This document shows positions 1-7,736 of a stretch of DNA of 64,000 nt, piece by piece. Position 1 is the first letter of the stretch, and each line of letters starts with the position of its first letter. A program made the translations under genes and the position numbers. This stretch comes from Sphaerisporangium perillae (GTDB taxonomy: Bacteria; Actinomycetota; Actinomycetes; Streptosporangiales; Streptosporangiaceae), in NCBI RefSeq assembly GCF_023276435.1, contig NZ_JALLPO010000001.1, positions 186,001 through 250,000 of the forward strand, given 5' to 3'. Under the pieces are notes generated by a model. It had not been told where the DNA came from, searched no databases, and saw only the letters and a program-made list of their open reading frames with translations.

Positions 1-1489
1 CGCGCACCACCGACTGGCCCGAGATCGGCTTGCACGATGGCATGGCGAGCTGGACGAGCGTGGCCTTCCAGCCCGACTTGTCCTTCACCACGACGCGCCC
101 GCCGCTGGTGGACACCGGGGTCAGCGCCGCGTCCAGGTGCCAGTAGCTGCGGGCCTTCGCGCCGGAGGGCACGGTGTCGAGCACGGCCATCAGGTCGTCG
201 CCGTGGTTGACCAGCACCGCGCGGTTCCGGCTCACGCCGTAGGCCTTGTCGGTGAGCTTGTACGCCTGCCGGTCGTCCTTGATCGAGGAGTGGACGAGCG
301 ATGTCGCCGTACGCCCCCGGAACGGTCTGCCCACGACGGCAGGCACGTTGTGCGCCTCGGGGGACATCGTCCAGTAGCGGTAGGCGGTCCGCTCATAGGA
401 GTGGAACCCGGCCTCCACCAGCACGTCGTGCCCCTGCGCGTAGTACGTCACGCCCATGTGGTCCTCGTGCCCGTGGAACTTCAGGGCGGGGCCGAACCTG
501 ATCGAATAGTACGCCGACTCGGGCTTGTCCCACGCGGTGCGGCCGAAGACGTACCCGGCCTTGAACACCTGCACGGTCTTCTTCGAGTGCTTGTACCCGA
601 ACGGCTTGACGTCGGCGCCGCCGTCACCGATCGGCACCATGAAGCCGCTGGGCTCGGTGGCGTGGGTGATGTACCCCTCCAGTGACTCCCAGCGCTTCTC
701 GATCTCGGAAGGCACCTTGCGGCCGCAGTCGGAGATGGCCTCCATGCCGACCTTAAGCCGCTCGTGCACGTAGATGCCGTAGCGCGGGGCCTGCTCCTGG
801 AGCGCGCCCTGGGAGTCGATGTCGAGCTTCACCGATCCGGTCATGCGGCGGATGGCGAGGTCGGTCCACTCCTTGTGGCCGGTGCGGCAGCCGATGCGGA
901 GCAGCGCGATGTCCTGGTCCATGCCGTGGTTGTGGCCCTTCTCGTACAGGGCCGGGTTCGACAGCATCTTGGCGTGGTCCACCAGGCTGGAGGTGAGCCA
1001 GGACGCCTTGACGTGCCGGCTGAGGCAGACCAGCACGGGGGCGCGCAGCGCGATCGGGTGCTCGTCCCAGGCGTACGAGCTGGCGCCCGAGCCGCCCCGG
1101 GGGTTGCTCTCCACCCAGCTCTTGACGAGTTCGGTGGCGCGGCCGAGCAGCTTCTCGTCCCCGGAGGTCTCGTAGTCGGCGACCAGCCGGCCGACCCAGC
1201 GCAGGGAGGAGAAGACCATGTCCCAGGAGCGGTTCTTGTACGGGCTCCAGCGCCAGTTGATCGTCTTGCCGATCTTGACGGGCGGGAGGTCGAGGAACTG
1301 CACCTCGCCCGACATGACCTGTGCCGAGGTGGGCGTGGCGGGCAGCCAGTCGCCCTGGCACTCGGCCGTGCGCTTGGCGGCGGCCGGGGCTTCGAGGCCG
1401 CCGGCGCTCGCCGGCGCGGCCTGGAGGATCCCGCCCCCGGTCAGGAGGAGGGTGATGAGAAGACCGAGGGCTCGTGTCCGGCGGCGCAC
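1..1489 (-). CDS. secreted heparinase II/III-like polysaccharide lyase (3' end outside window)
   Basis: The reading frame enters from beyond base 1 and begins at GTG 1489, 496 codons so far. A GGAAGGAACT ribosome site lies just upstream. The N-terminus is a signal peptide: an RRRTR n-region, a hydrophobic core and an A-P-A-S-A cleavage region near residue 28. The first part looks like the all-alpha toroid of heparinase/alginate lyases (WRWSPYKNRSWD, KGHNHGMDQ). The second half has the beta-sandwich features of the heparinase II/III C-domain, with KFHGHEDHMGVTYYAQGHD followed by GFHSYERTAYRYW. The family cleaves uronic-acid polysaccharides by beta-elimination; the substrate here is unknown. 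The protein is predicted to be exported, and the gene stands alone upstream of a long intergenic region. The C-terminus cannot be seen. Confidence 0.82.
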   Translation of the reverse strand, partial: MRRRTRALGLLITLLLTGGGILQAAPASAGGLEAPAAAKRTAECQGDWLPATPTSAQVMSGEVQFLDLPPVKIGKTINWRWSPYKNRSWDMVFSSLRWVGRLVADYETSGDEKLLGRATELVKSWVESNPRGGSGASSYAWDEHPIALRAPVLVCLSRHVKASWLTSSLVDHAKMLSNPALYEKGHNHGMDQDIALLRIGCRTGHKEWTDLAIRRMTGSVKLDIDSQGALQEQAPRYGIYVHERLKVGMEAISDCGRKVPSEIEKRWESLEGYITHATEPSGFMVPIGDGGADVKPFGYKHSKKTVQVFKAGYVFGRTAWDKPESAYYSIRFGPALKFHGHEDHMGVTYYAQGHDVLVEAGFHSYERTAYRYWTMSPEAHNVPAVVGRPFRGRTATSLVHSSIKDDRQAYKLTDKAYGVSRNRAVLVNHGDDLMAVLDTVPSGAKARSYWHLDAALTPVSTSGGRVVVKDKSGWKATLVQLAMPSCKPISGQSVVR

Positions 1490-1847
1490 GCCAGTTCCTT
1501 CCGTACCAAAGATGGGGGCGGATCATGCTGTCGGAATCACATCGAATCGGTCAAGCCGCAGGAGTCTCTTCGGTCACATCGTTAACAAGCAGATGCGCGG
1601 GGCCCAGGGTTCTCCCAGGTGCGGTTCATGAAAAGGTGCCTCCAGGGCCGATAGCGGCCGGTTTCCGACCTGAATGACGAGCACGCTGAGGACATGGCGA
1701 ACACGAGCCCTCGACGCTGTACGGCCCACCTCCGTGACTGGGCCGCCCGCCTCATCCGCGCCACGGACGCCTGAGCGCGCTCCGGCTCAGGGTTCTCGGG
1801 GCGGCTTCCCGGGAGGCGGCGCCGCCCCGCCCGGCGCGACCGGGGCT
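1490..1847. other. intergenic region between the lyase and ABM genes
   Basis: This 358-bp stretch lies between two minus-strand genes. It should hold the lyase promoter in the part next to 1489, where the sequence is less GC-rich (1500-1630). One hairpin at 1770-1791 is listed separately. No gene with convincing codon structure is seen on either strand. Confidence 0.5.
1770..1791 (-). terminator. hairpin downstream of the ABM gene
   Basis: CCTGAGC (1770-1776) and GCTCAGG (1785-1791) form a perfect 7-bp stem with an 8-nt loop, 57 nt past the stop of the ABM gene. There is no T tract, so it would be a GC-type terminator as is common in actinomycetes. Confidence 0.35.
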
Positions 1848-2249
1848 TCAGGCCTGCTTGCGGCCGGCGCTCTGCACGACCTCGAAGGACCACAGCTCCG
1901 AGCCGGTCGCGGCCGGTCCCTGCCCGTGACCGTGCCCCTGACCATGCCCGGGACCGGCCGCCTGGCCGTGACCGTGGCCTTCGGCGGCGCCCTGGGCGGC
2001 GGCGTCGCCGGCGGCCCGCGCGTGGCCCGCCTGGAAGGCCTGGCTCTCCTGCCAGCGCTGGAAGTCCTCCTCGCTGCGCCAGCGGGTGTACACCAGGTAG
2101 CGGTCGGTGCCCTCCATCGGCCGGAGAAGCTCGAACCACTCGAAGCCGTCGGAGGACTCCACCATGCCGGCGCGGCCCGCGAACCGGCGTTCCAGCTCCT
2201 CGCGCATCTCGGCGGGTACGGCGAGCGCGTTGATCTTCACAACTGACAT
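1848..2249 (-). CDS. ABM (antibiotic biosynthesis monooxygenase) domain protein with His/Gly-rich insert
   Basis: A 133-residue protein. Residues 1-75 have the dimeric ferredoxin-like ABM/IsdG-type fold: VVKINALAVP at the start, then FEWFELLRP and YLVYTRWRSEEDFQRWQES, the usual conserved block. Proteins of this family act as small oxygenases or heme-degrading enzymes. Between that block and the closing strand (ELWSFEVVQSA) lies an unusual insert of about 27 residues rich in His, Gly and Gln (EGHGHGQ, GQGHGHGQ), which could bind metal or heme. The start was chosen at ATG 2249 because AGGAG lies 7 nt upstream; an upstream ATG at 2282 lacks such a site. The family call is solid; substrate and role are not known. 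Confidence 0.78.
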   Translation of the reverse strand: MSVVKINALAVPAEMREELERRFAGRAGMVESSDGFEWFELLRPMEGTDRYLVYTRWRSEEDFQRWQESQAFQAGHARAAGDAAAQGAAEGHGHGQAAGPGHGQGHGHGQGPAATGSELWSFEVVQSAGRKQA

Positions 2250-2369
2250 GTCCACTCCTGTTCGGCGAATCCGTACGGTCATTCGGCCGCCGTGGAGGGC
2301 TACGGCGCCGGCAACGCCACCCTATGATCCGCGGTCGCCCGTCCGTCGTCGCGGGTCGCGTGGCGGCAC

Positions 2370-2381
2370 TAGCCTTGTGGG
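2370..2381 (+). promoter_or_regulatory. -10 element placing the RNA start at the GTG of the FAH gene
   Basis: TAGCCT (2370-2375) is followed by six bases and then the GTG start at 2382. No Shine-Dalgarno sequence precedes the start. This geometry fits a leaderless transcript. No clear -35 hexamer is visible. Confidence 0.4.
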
Positions 2382-3158
2382 GTGCGTATCGCAAGGTTCT
2401 CCACAGGTGAAGGTGTCGCGTTCGGCGTGGTCGAAGGCGCTCAGGGTGAGGAGTTCATCTCCAGGATCGGCGGGCATCCGTTCGGCGAGATCCAGTTCAC
2501 CGGCGAGCGCTACCCGCTTCAGGAAGTGCGGCTCGTGACGCCGATGCTGCCGAGCAAGGTCATCGCCATCGGCAAGAACTATGCCGAGCACGCCCGCGAG
2601 ATGGGCGGCGAGGCTCCGGCCGAGCCGCTGATCTTCAGCAAGCCGTCCACGTCGGTGATCGGCCACGGCGAGGCGATCTCCTACCCGCACAAGCTGTCGG
2701 AGCGCGTCGACTACGAGGGCGAGCTGGCCGTGGTGATCGGCCGCCTGTGCCGCGAGGTGCCGGTCGAGCGCGCCCGCGACGTCATCTTCGGGTACACCTG
2801 CGCCAACGACGTCACCGCCCGCGACCTGCAGAGCAAGGACGGGCAGTGGACCCGGGCCAAGGGCTTCGACACCTTCTGCCCGCTCGGCCCCTGGATCCAG
2901 ACCGACCTGGACCCCGCCGACCTGGCCATCACGACGACCGTGAACGGCGAGCTGAAGCAGAGCGCGCGCACCTCCCAGCTCATCCACGACATCCCCAAAC
3001 TGATCGCCTACATCACCGACGTCATGACCCTCATCCCGGGCGACGTGATCCTCACCGGCACGCCGGAGGGTGTCGGCCCGCTGCAGGACGGGGACGAGGT
3101 CAGCGTGGGCATCGAAGGCATCGGCACTCTCACCAACCGGGTGGTTCCCCGTGACTGA
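2382..3158 (+). CDS. fumarylacetoacetate hydrolase (FAH) family protein
   Basis: A 258-residue protein with the FAH fold: an N-terminal small domain, then [12 protein letters not shown], the metal-binding glutamates in [26 protein letters not shown] and the closing [14 protein letters not shown]. Family members hydrolyse or isomerise acylpyruvate-type compounds using Mg2+ or Mn2+; oxaloacetate decarboxylase and acylpyruvase activities are known in close relatives. The exact substrate cannot be read from the sequence. The gene overlaps gltX by 8 bp, the same pairing seen in Streptomyces, so the two are probably cotranscribed. The GTG start has a -10-like TAGCCT six bases before it and no ribosome site. 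Confidence 0.88.
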   Translation: MRIARFSTGEGVAFGVVEGAQGEEFISRIGGHPFGEIQFTGERYPLQEVRLVTPMLPSKVIAIGKNYAEHAREMGGEAPAEPLIFSKPSTSVIGHGEAISYPHKLSERVDYEGELAVVIGRLCREVPVERARDVIFGYTCANDVTARDLQSKDGQWTRAKGFDTFCPLGPWIQTDLDPADLAITTTVNGELKQSARTSQLIHDIPKLIAYITDVMTLIPGDVILTGTPEGVGPLQDGDEVSVGIEGIGTLTNRVVPRD

Positions 3159-4560
3159 TCACAAGGAGGGCTCGGCGGAGCCCACGCTGCGGGTGCGCTT
3201 CGCGCCCTCGCCGACCGGCATGTTCCATGTGGGCGGCGCCCGCTCCGCGCTGTTCAACTGGGCGCTCGCCGAGCAGTCGGGCGGCCGGTTCGTGCTCCGC
3301 GTCGAGGACACCGACGCCGCCCGCAACCGGCCCGAGTGGACCGAGGGCATCATCTCGGCCCTCGCCTGGATCGGCATCAACGGCGACTCGCCGCACTTCG
3401 AGGGACCCTACTTCCAGTCGGTGTACGAGGAGCAGCACCGCGCCGCCGTCGCCAAGCTCGTCGCGGACGGCAAGGCCTACCACTGCGCCTGCACGCGTGA
3501 CGACGTGAAGGCGCGCACCGGCTCCGAGCACCAGGGGTACGACGGGTTCTGCCGCGACCGGGGCCTCGCCGAGGGAGCCGTGCGCTTCCGCACGCCCGAC
3601 GAGGGCGTCACCGTGGTCGACGACCTGGTCCGCGGCCGGGTGGAGTTCCCCAACCAGGCCATGGAGGACTTCGTCATCGCCCGCAGCGACGGCTCGCCGC
3701 TGTTCGTCCTGGCCAACGTGGTGGACGACATCGAGATGCGCATCACGCACGTGGTCCGCGCAGAGGAGCACCTGTCCAACACCCCCAAGCAGCAGCTGCT
3801 CTGGGAGGCCGTCGGCGTCGCGCCGCCGGTGTGGGCGCACGTCCCCGTCATCGTCAACGAGAAGCGGCAGAAGCTCTCCAAGCGCCGCGACAAGGTGGCG
3901 CTGGAGTCCTACCGCGAGGAGGGCTACCTCCCCGAGGCGATGGTCAACTACCTCATGCTGCTCGGCTGGGGGCCGGGAGGCGACCGCGAGATCATGCCGT
4001 GGTCGGAGATGGTGCCGCTGTTCAAGCTCTCCGACGTCAACCCCTCCCCGGCGTTCTTCGACGAGAAGAAGCTGCGGGCGTTCAACGGCGAGTACATCCG
4101 GGCGCTGCCGGTCGAGGTCTTCATCAGGCGCTGCGAGCCCTGGCTCGACCCCAGCTGGGGGCGCGAGACCTTCGCCAAGGTCGCGCCGCTGGCCCAGACG
4201 CGCATCGCCGTGCTGTCGGAGATCACGGCCAACGTCGACTTCCTCTTCCTGGAGGAGCCCGTCTTCGACCAGGCGAGCTGGGACAAGGCGATGAAGCCGG
4301 GGGCCGAGAACATCCTGTCCGGCTACCTCGAGCGGCTGGATTCGGTGTCCTTCGACCCCGAATCCTTGAAGGCCGCCCTGGAGGAGGTCGGGGCCGAGCA
4401 CGGTCTCAAGCTCGGCAAGGCCCAGGCCCCGGTCCGCGTCGCGATCACCGGCCGGACGGTGGGGCTCCCGCTGTTCGAGTCGATCGAGGTGCTGGGCCGC
4501 GAGCGTGCCCTGGAGCGTCTGCGCAACGCCCTGGCCCGGCTGCAGAAGGCCGAGGGCTGA
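3151..4560 (+). CDS. gltX: glutamyl-tRNA synthetase
   Basis: A class I aminoacyl-tRNA synthetase of 469 residues that charges tRNA-Glu. The Rossmann fold shows [21 protein letters not shown] (the HIGH-type motif) near residues 17-37 and the KMSKS-type loop as QKLSKRRD. The C-terminal alpha-helical anticodon-binding part is complete. The GTG at 3151 was chosen because it overlaps the FAH stop and leaves a normal-length N-terminus; the longer open frame from 3070 is FAH sequence read out of frame. In actinomycetes this enzyme usually also glutamylates tRNA-Gln for GatCAB, which would serve the tRNA-Gln and tRNA-Glu genes about 2.5 kb downstream. The next gene is convergent. Confidence 0.97.
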   Translation: MTDHKEGSAEPTLRVRFAPSPTGMFHVGGARSALFNWALAEQSGGRFVLRVEDTDAARNRPEWTEGIISALAWIGINGDSPHFEGPYFQSVYEEQHRAAVAKLVADGKAYHCACTRDDVKARTGSEHQGYDGFCRDRGLAEGAVRFRTPDEGVTVVDDLVRGRVEFPNQAMEDFVIARSDGSPLFVLANVVDDIEMRITHVVRAEEHLSNTPKQQLLWEAVGVAPPVWAHVPVIVNEKRQKLSKRRDKVALESYREEGYLPEAMVNYLMLLGWGPGGDREIMPWSEMVPLFKLSDVNPSPAFFDEKKLRAFNGEYIRALPVEVFIRRCEPWLDPSWGRETFAKVAPLAQTRIAVLSEITANVDFLFLEEPVFDQASWDKAMKPGAENILSGYLERLDSVSFDPESLKAALEEVGAEHGLKLGKAQAPVRVAITGRTVGLPLFESIEVLGRERALERLRNALARLQKAEG

Positions 4561-4636
4561 CCCGCCGGAGTACGGCAGGGAGCACCAGGAGCAGGCTGGT
4601 CAGGGCCGCCGCGCTCATCGACGGCCAGACACCGGT

Positions 4637-4680
4637 GACACCGCGCCGGGCGGAGCGGCCGTTCCCGCACGCGCGGTGTC
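4637..4680. terminator. hairpin between convergent gltX and peptidase genes
   Basis: GACACCGCGC (4637-4646) and GCGCGGTGTC (4671-4680) are perfect inverted copies separated by 24 nt, in the 249-bp gap between two converging genes. It could terminate both transcripts. There is no T tract. Confidence 0.4.
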
Positions 4681-4809
4681 GATCATCGACGCGGGGCGCG
4701 CCGAACTGCCGCGCCGTCGCCCGGGCCTCCAGCGTCGCCGAACGCGACTGGCTCACGCGGACCATCGCCGACCTCGAAGGCCGATCGGTGGGGGGCGGGT
4801 AGGGCCGGG

Positions 4810-6804
4810 TCAGAGGAGGCCGCGGCGTTCCAGGAGGGGCTCGATGCGGGGGTCGCGGCCGCGGAAGTTGCGGAAGGCGGTCATCGCGTCGATGCTGCCG
4901 CCCTTGGACAGCAGCTCCCGGCGGAAGGTGTCGCCGTTCTCGCGGGTGAGGCCGCCGTTCTCCTTGAACCACTCCACGGTGTCGGCGTCCAGGACCTCGC
5001 TCCAGATGTAGGAGTAGTAGCCCGCGCTGTAGCCGCCCGCCCAGATGTGCGCGAAGTACGTGCTGCGGTAGCGCGGCGGGACGAGCGGCAGGTCCACGTT
5101 GGCGTTCCGCAGCGCCCGGCTCTCGAACTCCTGGGCGTCTTCCGGCTCCTCGTCCAGGGTGTGCCACGCCCAGTCGAGCAGGGTGGCCGCGAGGTACTCC
5201 ACCGTCGCGTAGCCCTGGTTGAACTTGCGCGCCTCCAGCATGCGGTCGACCAGGTCCTGCGGCATCGGCTCGCCGGTCTCGTGGTGCCGGGCGTAGTTGG
5301 CCAGCACCTCGGGCCAGGTCGCCCACATCTCGTTGACCTGGGAGGGGTACTCGACGAAGTCGCGCGGCACCGCGGTGCCCGAGAAGCGCGGGAACCGGAC
5401 GGCCGAGAACAGCCCGTGCAGGGCGTGCCCGAACTCGTGGAACATCGTGTTGACCTGGTCCCAGGTCATGAGGGTCGGCTCGCCGGCCGGGGGCTTGACG
5501 ATGTTGAGGTTGTTGACCACCACCGGCCGGGTGTCCTCCAGCACCGACTGCCTGACCAGGCTGTTCATCCACGCGCCGCCGCGCTTGGACGCCCGGGCGT
5601 AGAAGTCGCCGAGGAACAGGCCGAGCGGCGAGCCGTCCTCCTCGGAAACCTCGAAGACCCGCACGTCGGGGTGGTACCCCACGAGGTCGGAGCGCTCGGT
5701 GAAGGTGATGCCGTACAGCTCGCGCGCCGCGTGGAAGACGCCGTCGCGCAGGACCCGGTTCAGCTCGAAGTACGGGCGCATCTGGCGGCTGTCGATGGCG
5801 TAGCGCGCCTCGCGGACCTTCTCGGAGTAGAACGACCAGTCCCAGGCCTCGAGGTCGAAGCCGGCCTCCTCGCGCAGCTCCTCGGCCTCCCTGTGGGCGT
5901 TCGCCACGGCCGCCGGGGTCAGCTTGGCCAGCATCTCGGTGACGGCGCGGGTGTCGGGGGCCGTCTGGTCGGCGACGACGTACTCGGCGTGGCTGGCATA
6001 GCCGAGCAGCGCCGCCCGCTCGGCGCGCAGCTTGGCCATGCGCACCACCAGTTCGGAGTTCTCCGCGAGGCCCCGCTCGGTGGAGGCACGGTGGATGCGC
6101 TCGCGCAGCGCGCGGTCGGTGAGCTCCGCCAGGGCCGGCTGACCGGTGGGGAGCACCAGCGTGAGGACGTACTTGCCGTCGAGCCCGCGGGACTTCGCGG
6201 TCTCGGCCGCCGCCTTGATGCCGTCCTCGGACAGCCCGTCCAGCTCGGCGACGTCCTCGACCACGATCGCCGCGGCGTTCGTGGCGGCGAGCAGGTTCTG
6301 CTCGAACCGCGTGGACAGCGTGGACAGCTCCTCGTTCAGGGCCTTCAGCCGCTCCTGGTCCTGCGGCTCCAGCTCGGCGCCGGCCCGGACGAAGTCGGTG
6401 ATGTAGCGGTCGAGCAGCCAGCGCTCCTCGACGTCCAGATCGTCGGCCTGGAGGGCCTTGATGCGGGCGAAGAGCCGCCTGTCGAGGTGGATCGCGTCGC
6501 TGTGCTTGGTGAGCTCGGGGGTGACGTCCTTCTGGATCTCCTGCACGGTGGGGTTGGTGTCGGAGGACGCCTGGTTGAAGAACACCGTGGAGACGCGGGT
6601 CAGCAACTGCCCGGACCGTTCTAGCGCGGCCACAGTGTTGTCGAAGGTCGGCGGCTCGGCGCTGCCGGCGATGGCCTCCACCTCCGCGAGATGCTCGGCC
6701 ATGCCCCGCTCGAAGGCGGGGGCGTAGTGCTCCTCACGGATCTGCGCGAACGGCGGCAACCGGTAGGGCAGAGCACTAGGGGCGAAGAAGGGGTTCTCGG
6801 TCAA
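4810..6804 (-). CDS. M3 family zinc oligopeptidase (peptidyl-dipeptidase Dcp / oligopeptidase A type)
   Basis: A 664-residue protein, close to the usual 680 of Dcp and OpdA. The zinc site is HEFGH at residues 456-460, with the third ligand Glu about residue 485 in RDFVEYPSQ. The first 250 residues form the alpha-helical lid, beginning ENPFFAPSALPY and PPFAQIREEHY as in the family. These enzymes degrade short peptides in the cytoplasm, recycling proteolysis products and signal-peptide fragments. There is no signal peptide. It is convergent with gltX and single in its transcription unit. Dcp and OpdA cannot be told apart from sequence reading alone. Confidence 0.93.
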   Translation of the reverse strand: MTENPFFAPSALPYRLPPFAQIREEHYAPAFERGMAEHLAEVEAIAGSAEPPTFDNTVAALERSGQLLTRVSTVFFNQASSDTNPTVQEIQKDVTPELTKHSDAIHLDRRLFARIKALQADDLDVEERWLLDRYITDFVRAGAELEPQDQERLKALNEELSTLSTRFEQNLLAATNAAAIVVEDVAELDGLSEDGIKAAAETAKSRGLDGKYVLTLVLPTGQPALAELTDRALRERIHRASTERGLAENSELVVRMAKLRAERAALLGYASHAEYVVADQTAPDTRAVTEMLAKLTPAAVANAHREAEELREEAGFDLEAWDWSFYSEKVREARYAIDSRQMRPYFELNRVLRDGVFHAARELYGITFTERSDLVGYHPDVRVFEVSEEDGSPLGLFLGDFYARASKRGGAWMNSLVRQSVLEDTRPVVVNNLNIVKPPAGEPTLMTWDQVNTMFHEFGHALHGLFSAVRFPRFSGTAVPRDFVEYPSQVNEMWATWPEVLANYARHHETGEPMPQDLVDRMLEARKFNQGYATVEYLAATLLDWAWHTLDEEPEDAQEFESRALRNANVDLPLVPPRYRSTYFAHIWAGGYSAGYYSYIWSEVLDADTVEWFKENGGLTRENGDTFRRELLSKGGSIDAMTAFRNFRGRDPRIEPLLERRGLL

Positions 6805-6947
6805 CGCGCAAGCTCCTCACGTGGCAAAGGGTCTTCCCTTGCAGCGTTACACAGCTCAGCCGTGCTCGGCACCACGAGGGCGGATCCTGTGGATACGGCA
6901 CCGGATCAGGGGCCGACCAGGGGAACCGGGTGCTCTGGCAATCGTTT

Positions 6948-6977
6948 TGGTCTTGGCCCCCAAGCTGGGCTATTCTT
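6948..6977 (+). promoter_or_regulatory. promoter of tRNA-Gln
   Basis: A -35 element TTGGTC (6948-6953) and a -10 element TATTCT (6972-6977) are separated by 18 bp, 45 bp upstream of the tRNA-Gln gene. The geometry fits the housekeeping sigma factor (HrdB type). Confidence 0.6.
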
Positions 6978-7021
6978 TCGTCAGTCGCGAGCGAGCCTGG
7001 CAGCAAGCGGGCCGCGAGCAA

Positions 7022-7093
7022 TGGGGTATGGGGTAATTGGCAGCCCGGCTGATTCTGGTTCAGCTAGTCTAGGTTCGAGTCCTGGTACCCCAG
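7022..7093 (+). tRNA. tRNA-Gln (anticodon CTG)
   Basis: A 72-nt cloverleaf. Acceptor strands TGGGGTA and TACCCCA pair fully with G as discriminator. The anticodon arm is GCTGA / TTCTGGT / TCAGC, giving anticodon CTG. The T loop reads TTCGAGT. The 3' CCA is not encoded. The sequence is close to actinomycete tRNA-Gln genes. Confidence 0.95.
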
Positions 7094-7110
7094 CAGGTTT
7101 CCTGCACAGC

Positions 7111-7147
7111 GCCTATGCCTTCACCAAGGCATAGGCGTTTTCGTTTT
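7111..7147 (+). terminator. intrinsic terminator after tRNA-Gln
   Basis: An 11-bp perfect stem (GCCTATGCCTT, 7111-7121; AAGGCATAGGC, 7126-7136) with loop CACC is followed by GTTTTCGTTTT. This is a classical Rho-independent terminator 17 nt after the tRNA. Confidence 0.9.
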
Positions 7148-7327
7148 CCGGGGACCGGCGGCTTTGGGGCGGACGGTCTTGTCGACGGACGCCCCGCGGA
7201 CGGACGGCCCGGGGGACGGGCGGCCGTAGGACCGCAGGACGGACGGCCCCGGAGACGGGAACCCCTATGGGTGGCCCGCGGACGGGCGGTCCCGAGCCGC
7301 CTCCGTCCCGGGGCCGGCGCAACCGGT

Positions 7328-7357
7328 TTGGCCGTGCTCTCAAGGGTGCGGTAGAGT
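7328..7357 (+). promoter_or_regulatory. promoter of the tRNA-Glu pair
   Basis: TTGGCC (7328-7333) and TAGAGT (7352-7357) are separated by 18 bp, about 56 bp before the first tRNA-Glu. The 190 bp upstream (7138-7327) are very GC-rich with repeated GGACGG words and hold no gene. Confidence 0.55.
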
Positions 7358-7413
7358 TACGGCCGTTGCCGGGGCGTCCGCAGGGGCGCTTCCGTCGATT
7401 CAGATAGCTGCAG

Positions 7414-7486
7414 GGTCCCGTCGTCTAGTGGCCTAGGACGCCGCCCTCTCAAGGCGGTAACGCCGGTTCGAATCCGGTCGGGACTA
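7414..7486 (+). tRNA. tRNA-Glu (anticodon CTC), copy 1
   Basis: A 73-nt cloverleaf. The anticodon arm is CCGCC / CTCTCAA / GGCGG with anticodon CTC. Acceptor GGTCCCG pairs with CGGGACT (first pair G-T). The discriminator A is followed by an encoded CCA at 7487-7489. It differs from copy 2 mainly in the acceptor stem. Confidence 0.95.
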
Positions 7487-7523
7487 CCAACCTGCAGAGA
7501 TATGACCCAGGTCATGTCAGCCT

Positions 7524-7596
7524 GGCTCCGTCGTCTAGTGGCCTAGGACGCCGCCCTCTCAAGGCGGTAGCGCCGGTTCGAATCCGGTCGGGGCTA
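7524..7596 (+). tRNA. tRNA-Glu (anticodon CTC), copy 2
   Basis: This is near-identical to copy 1, which ends 37 bp upstream, with the same CTC anticodon arm. The acceptor is GGCTCCG/CGGGGCT. No CCA is encoded after discriminator A. It is probably cotranscribed with copy 1; such tandem tRNA-Glu genes are usual at this locus in actinomycetes. Confidence 0.95.
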
Positions 7597-7605
7597 CAGA
7601 TCGCG

Positions 7606-7637
7606 AACCCTCGGAAGTACACCTTCCGGGGGTTTTT
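7606..7637 (+). terminator. intrinsic terminator after the tRNA-Glu pair
   Basis: A 12-bp stem (arms 7606-7617 and 7623-7634, one G-T pair) with a 5-nt loop runs directly into TTTTT. It lies 10 nt after the second tRNA-Glu. Confidence 0.9.
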
Positions 7638-7658
7638 CACATTCCGGCCCCTCCGCTT

Positions 7659-7730
7659 CACGCGGGCCGCGCCCGTACGGCCCGGCCGGCGGTGTGCCGG
7701 CCGGACAGTACGGGCCGTACGGGCCGCGTG
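7659..7730. repeat. nested GC-rich inverted repeat, probable bidirectional terminator
   Basis: Three nested arms can form one long hairpin: CACGCGG (7659-7665) with CCGCGTG (7724-7730), CCCGTACGGCCC (7672-7683) with GGGCCGTACGGG (7712-7723), and CCGGCCGGC (7682-7690) with GCCGGCCGG (7696-7704). It sits 7 nt beyond the stop of the minus-strand gene that ends at 7737, so it most likely terminates that gene. Confidence 0.55.
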
Positions 7731-7736
7731 ACTCCG

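Noticed and set aside
1582-2394. 270-codon minus-strand frame overlapping the ABM gene
   Set aside because: Arg/Pro-rich shadow of the ABM gene and its flanks; no start site and no recognisable domain.
7137-7327. Small open frames in the GGACGG-rich stretch between tRNA genes
   Set aside because: Translations are Arg/Pro/Gly-rich runs on both strands without codon bias; the region is best seen as a tRNA promoter upstream area.
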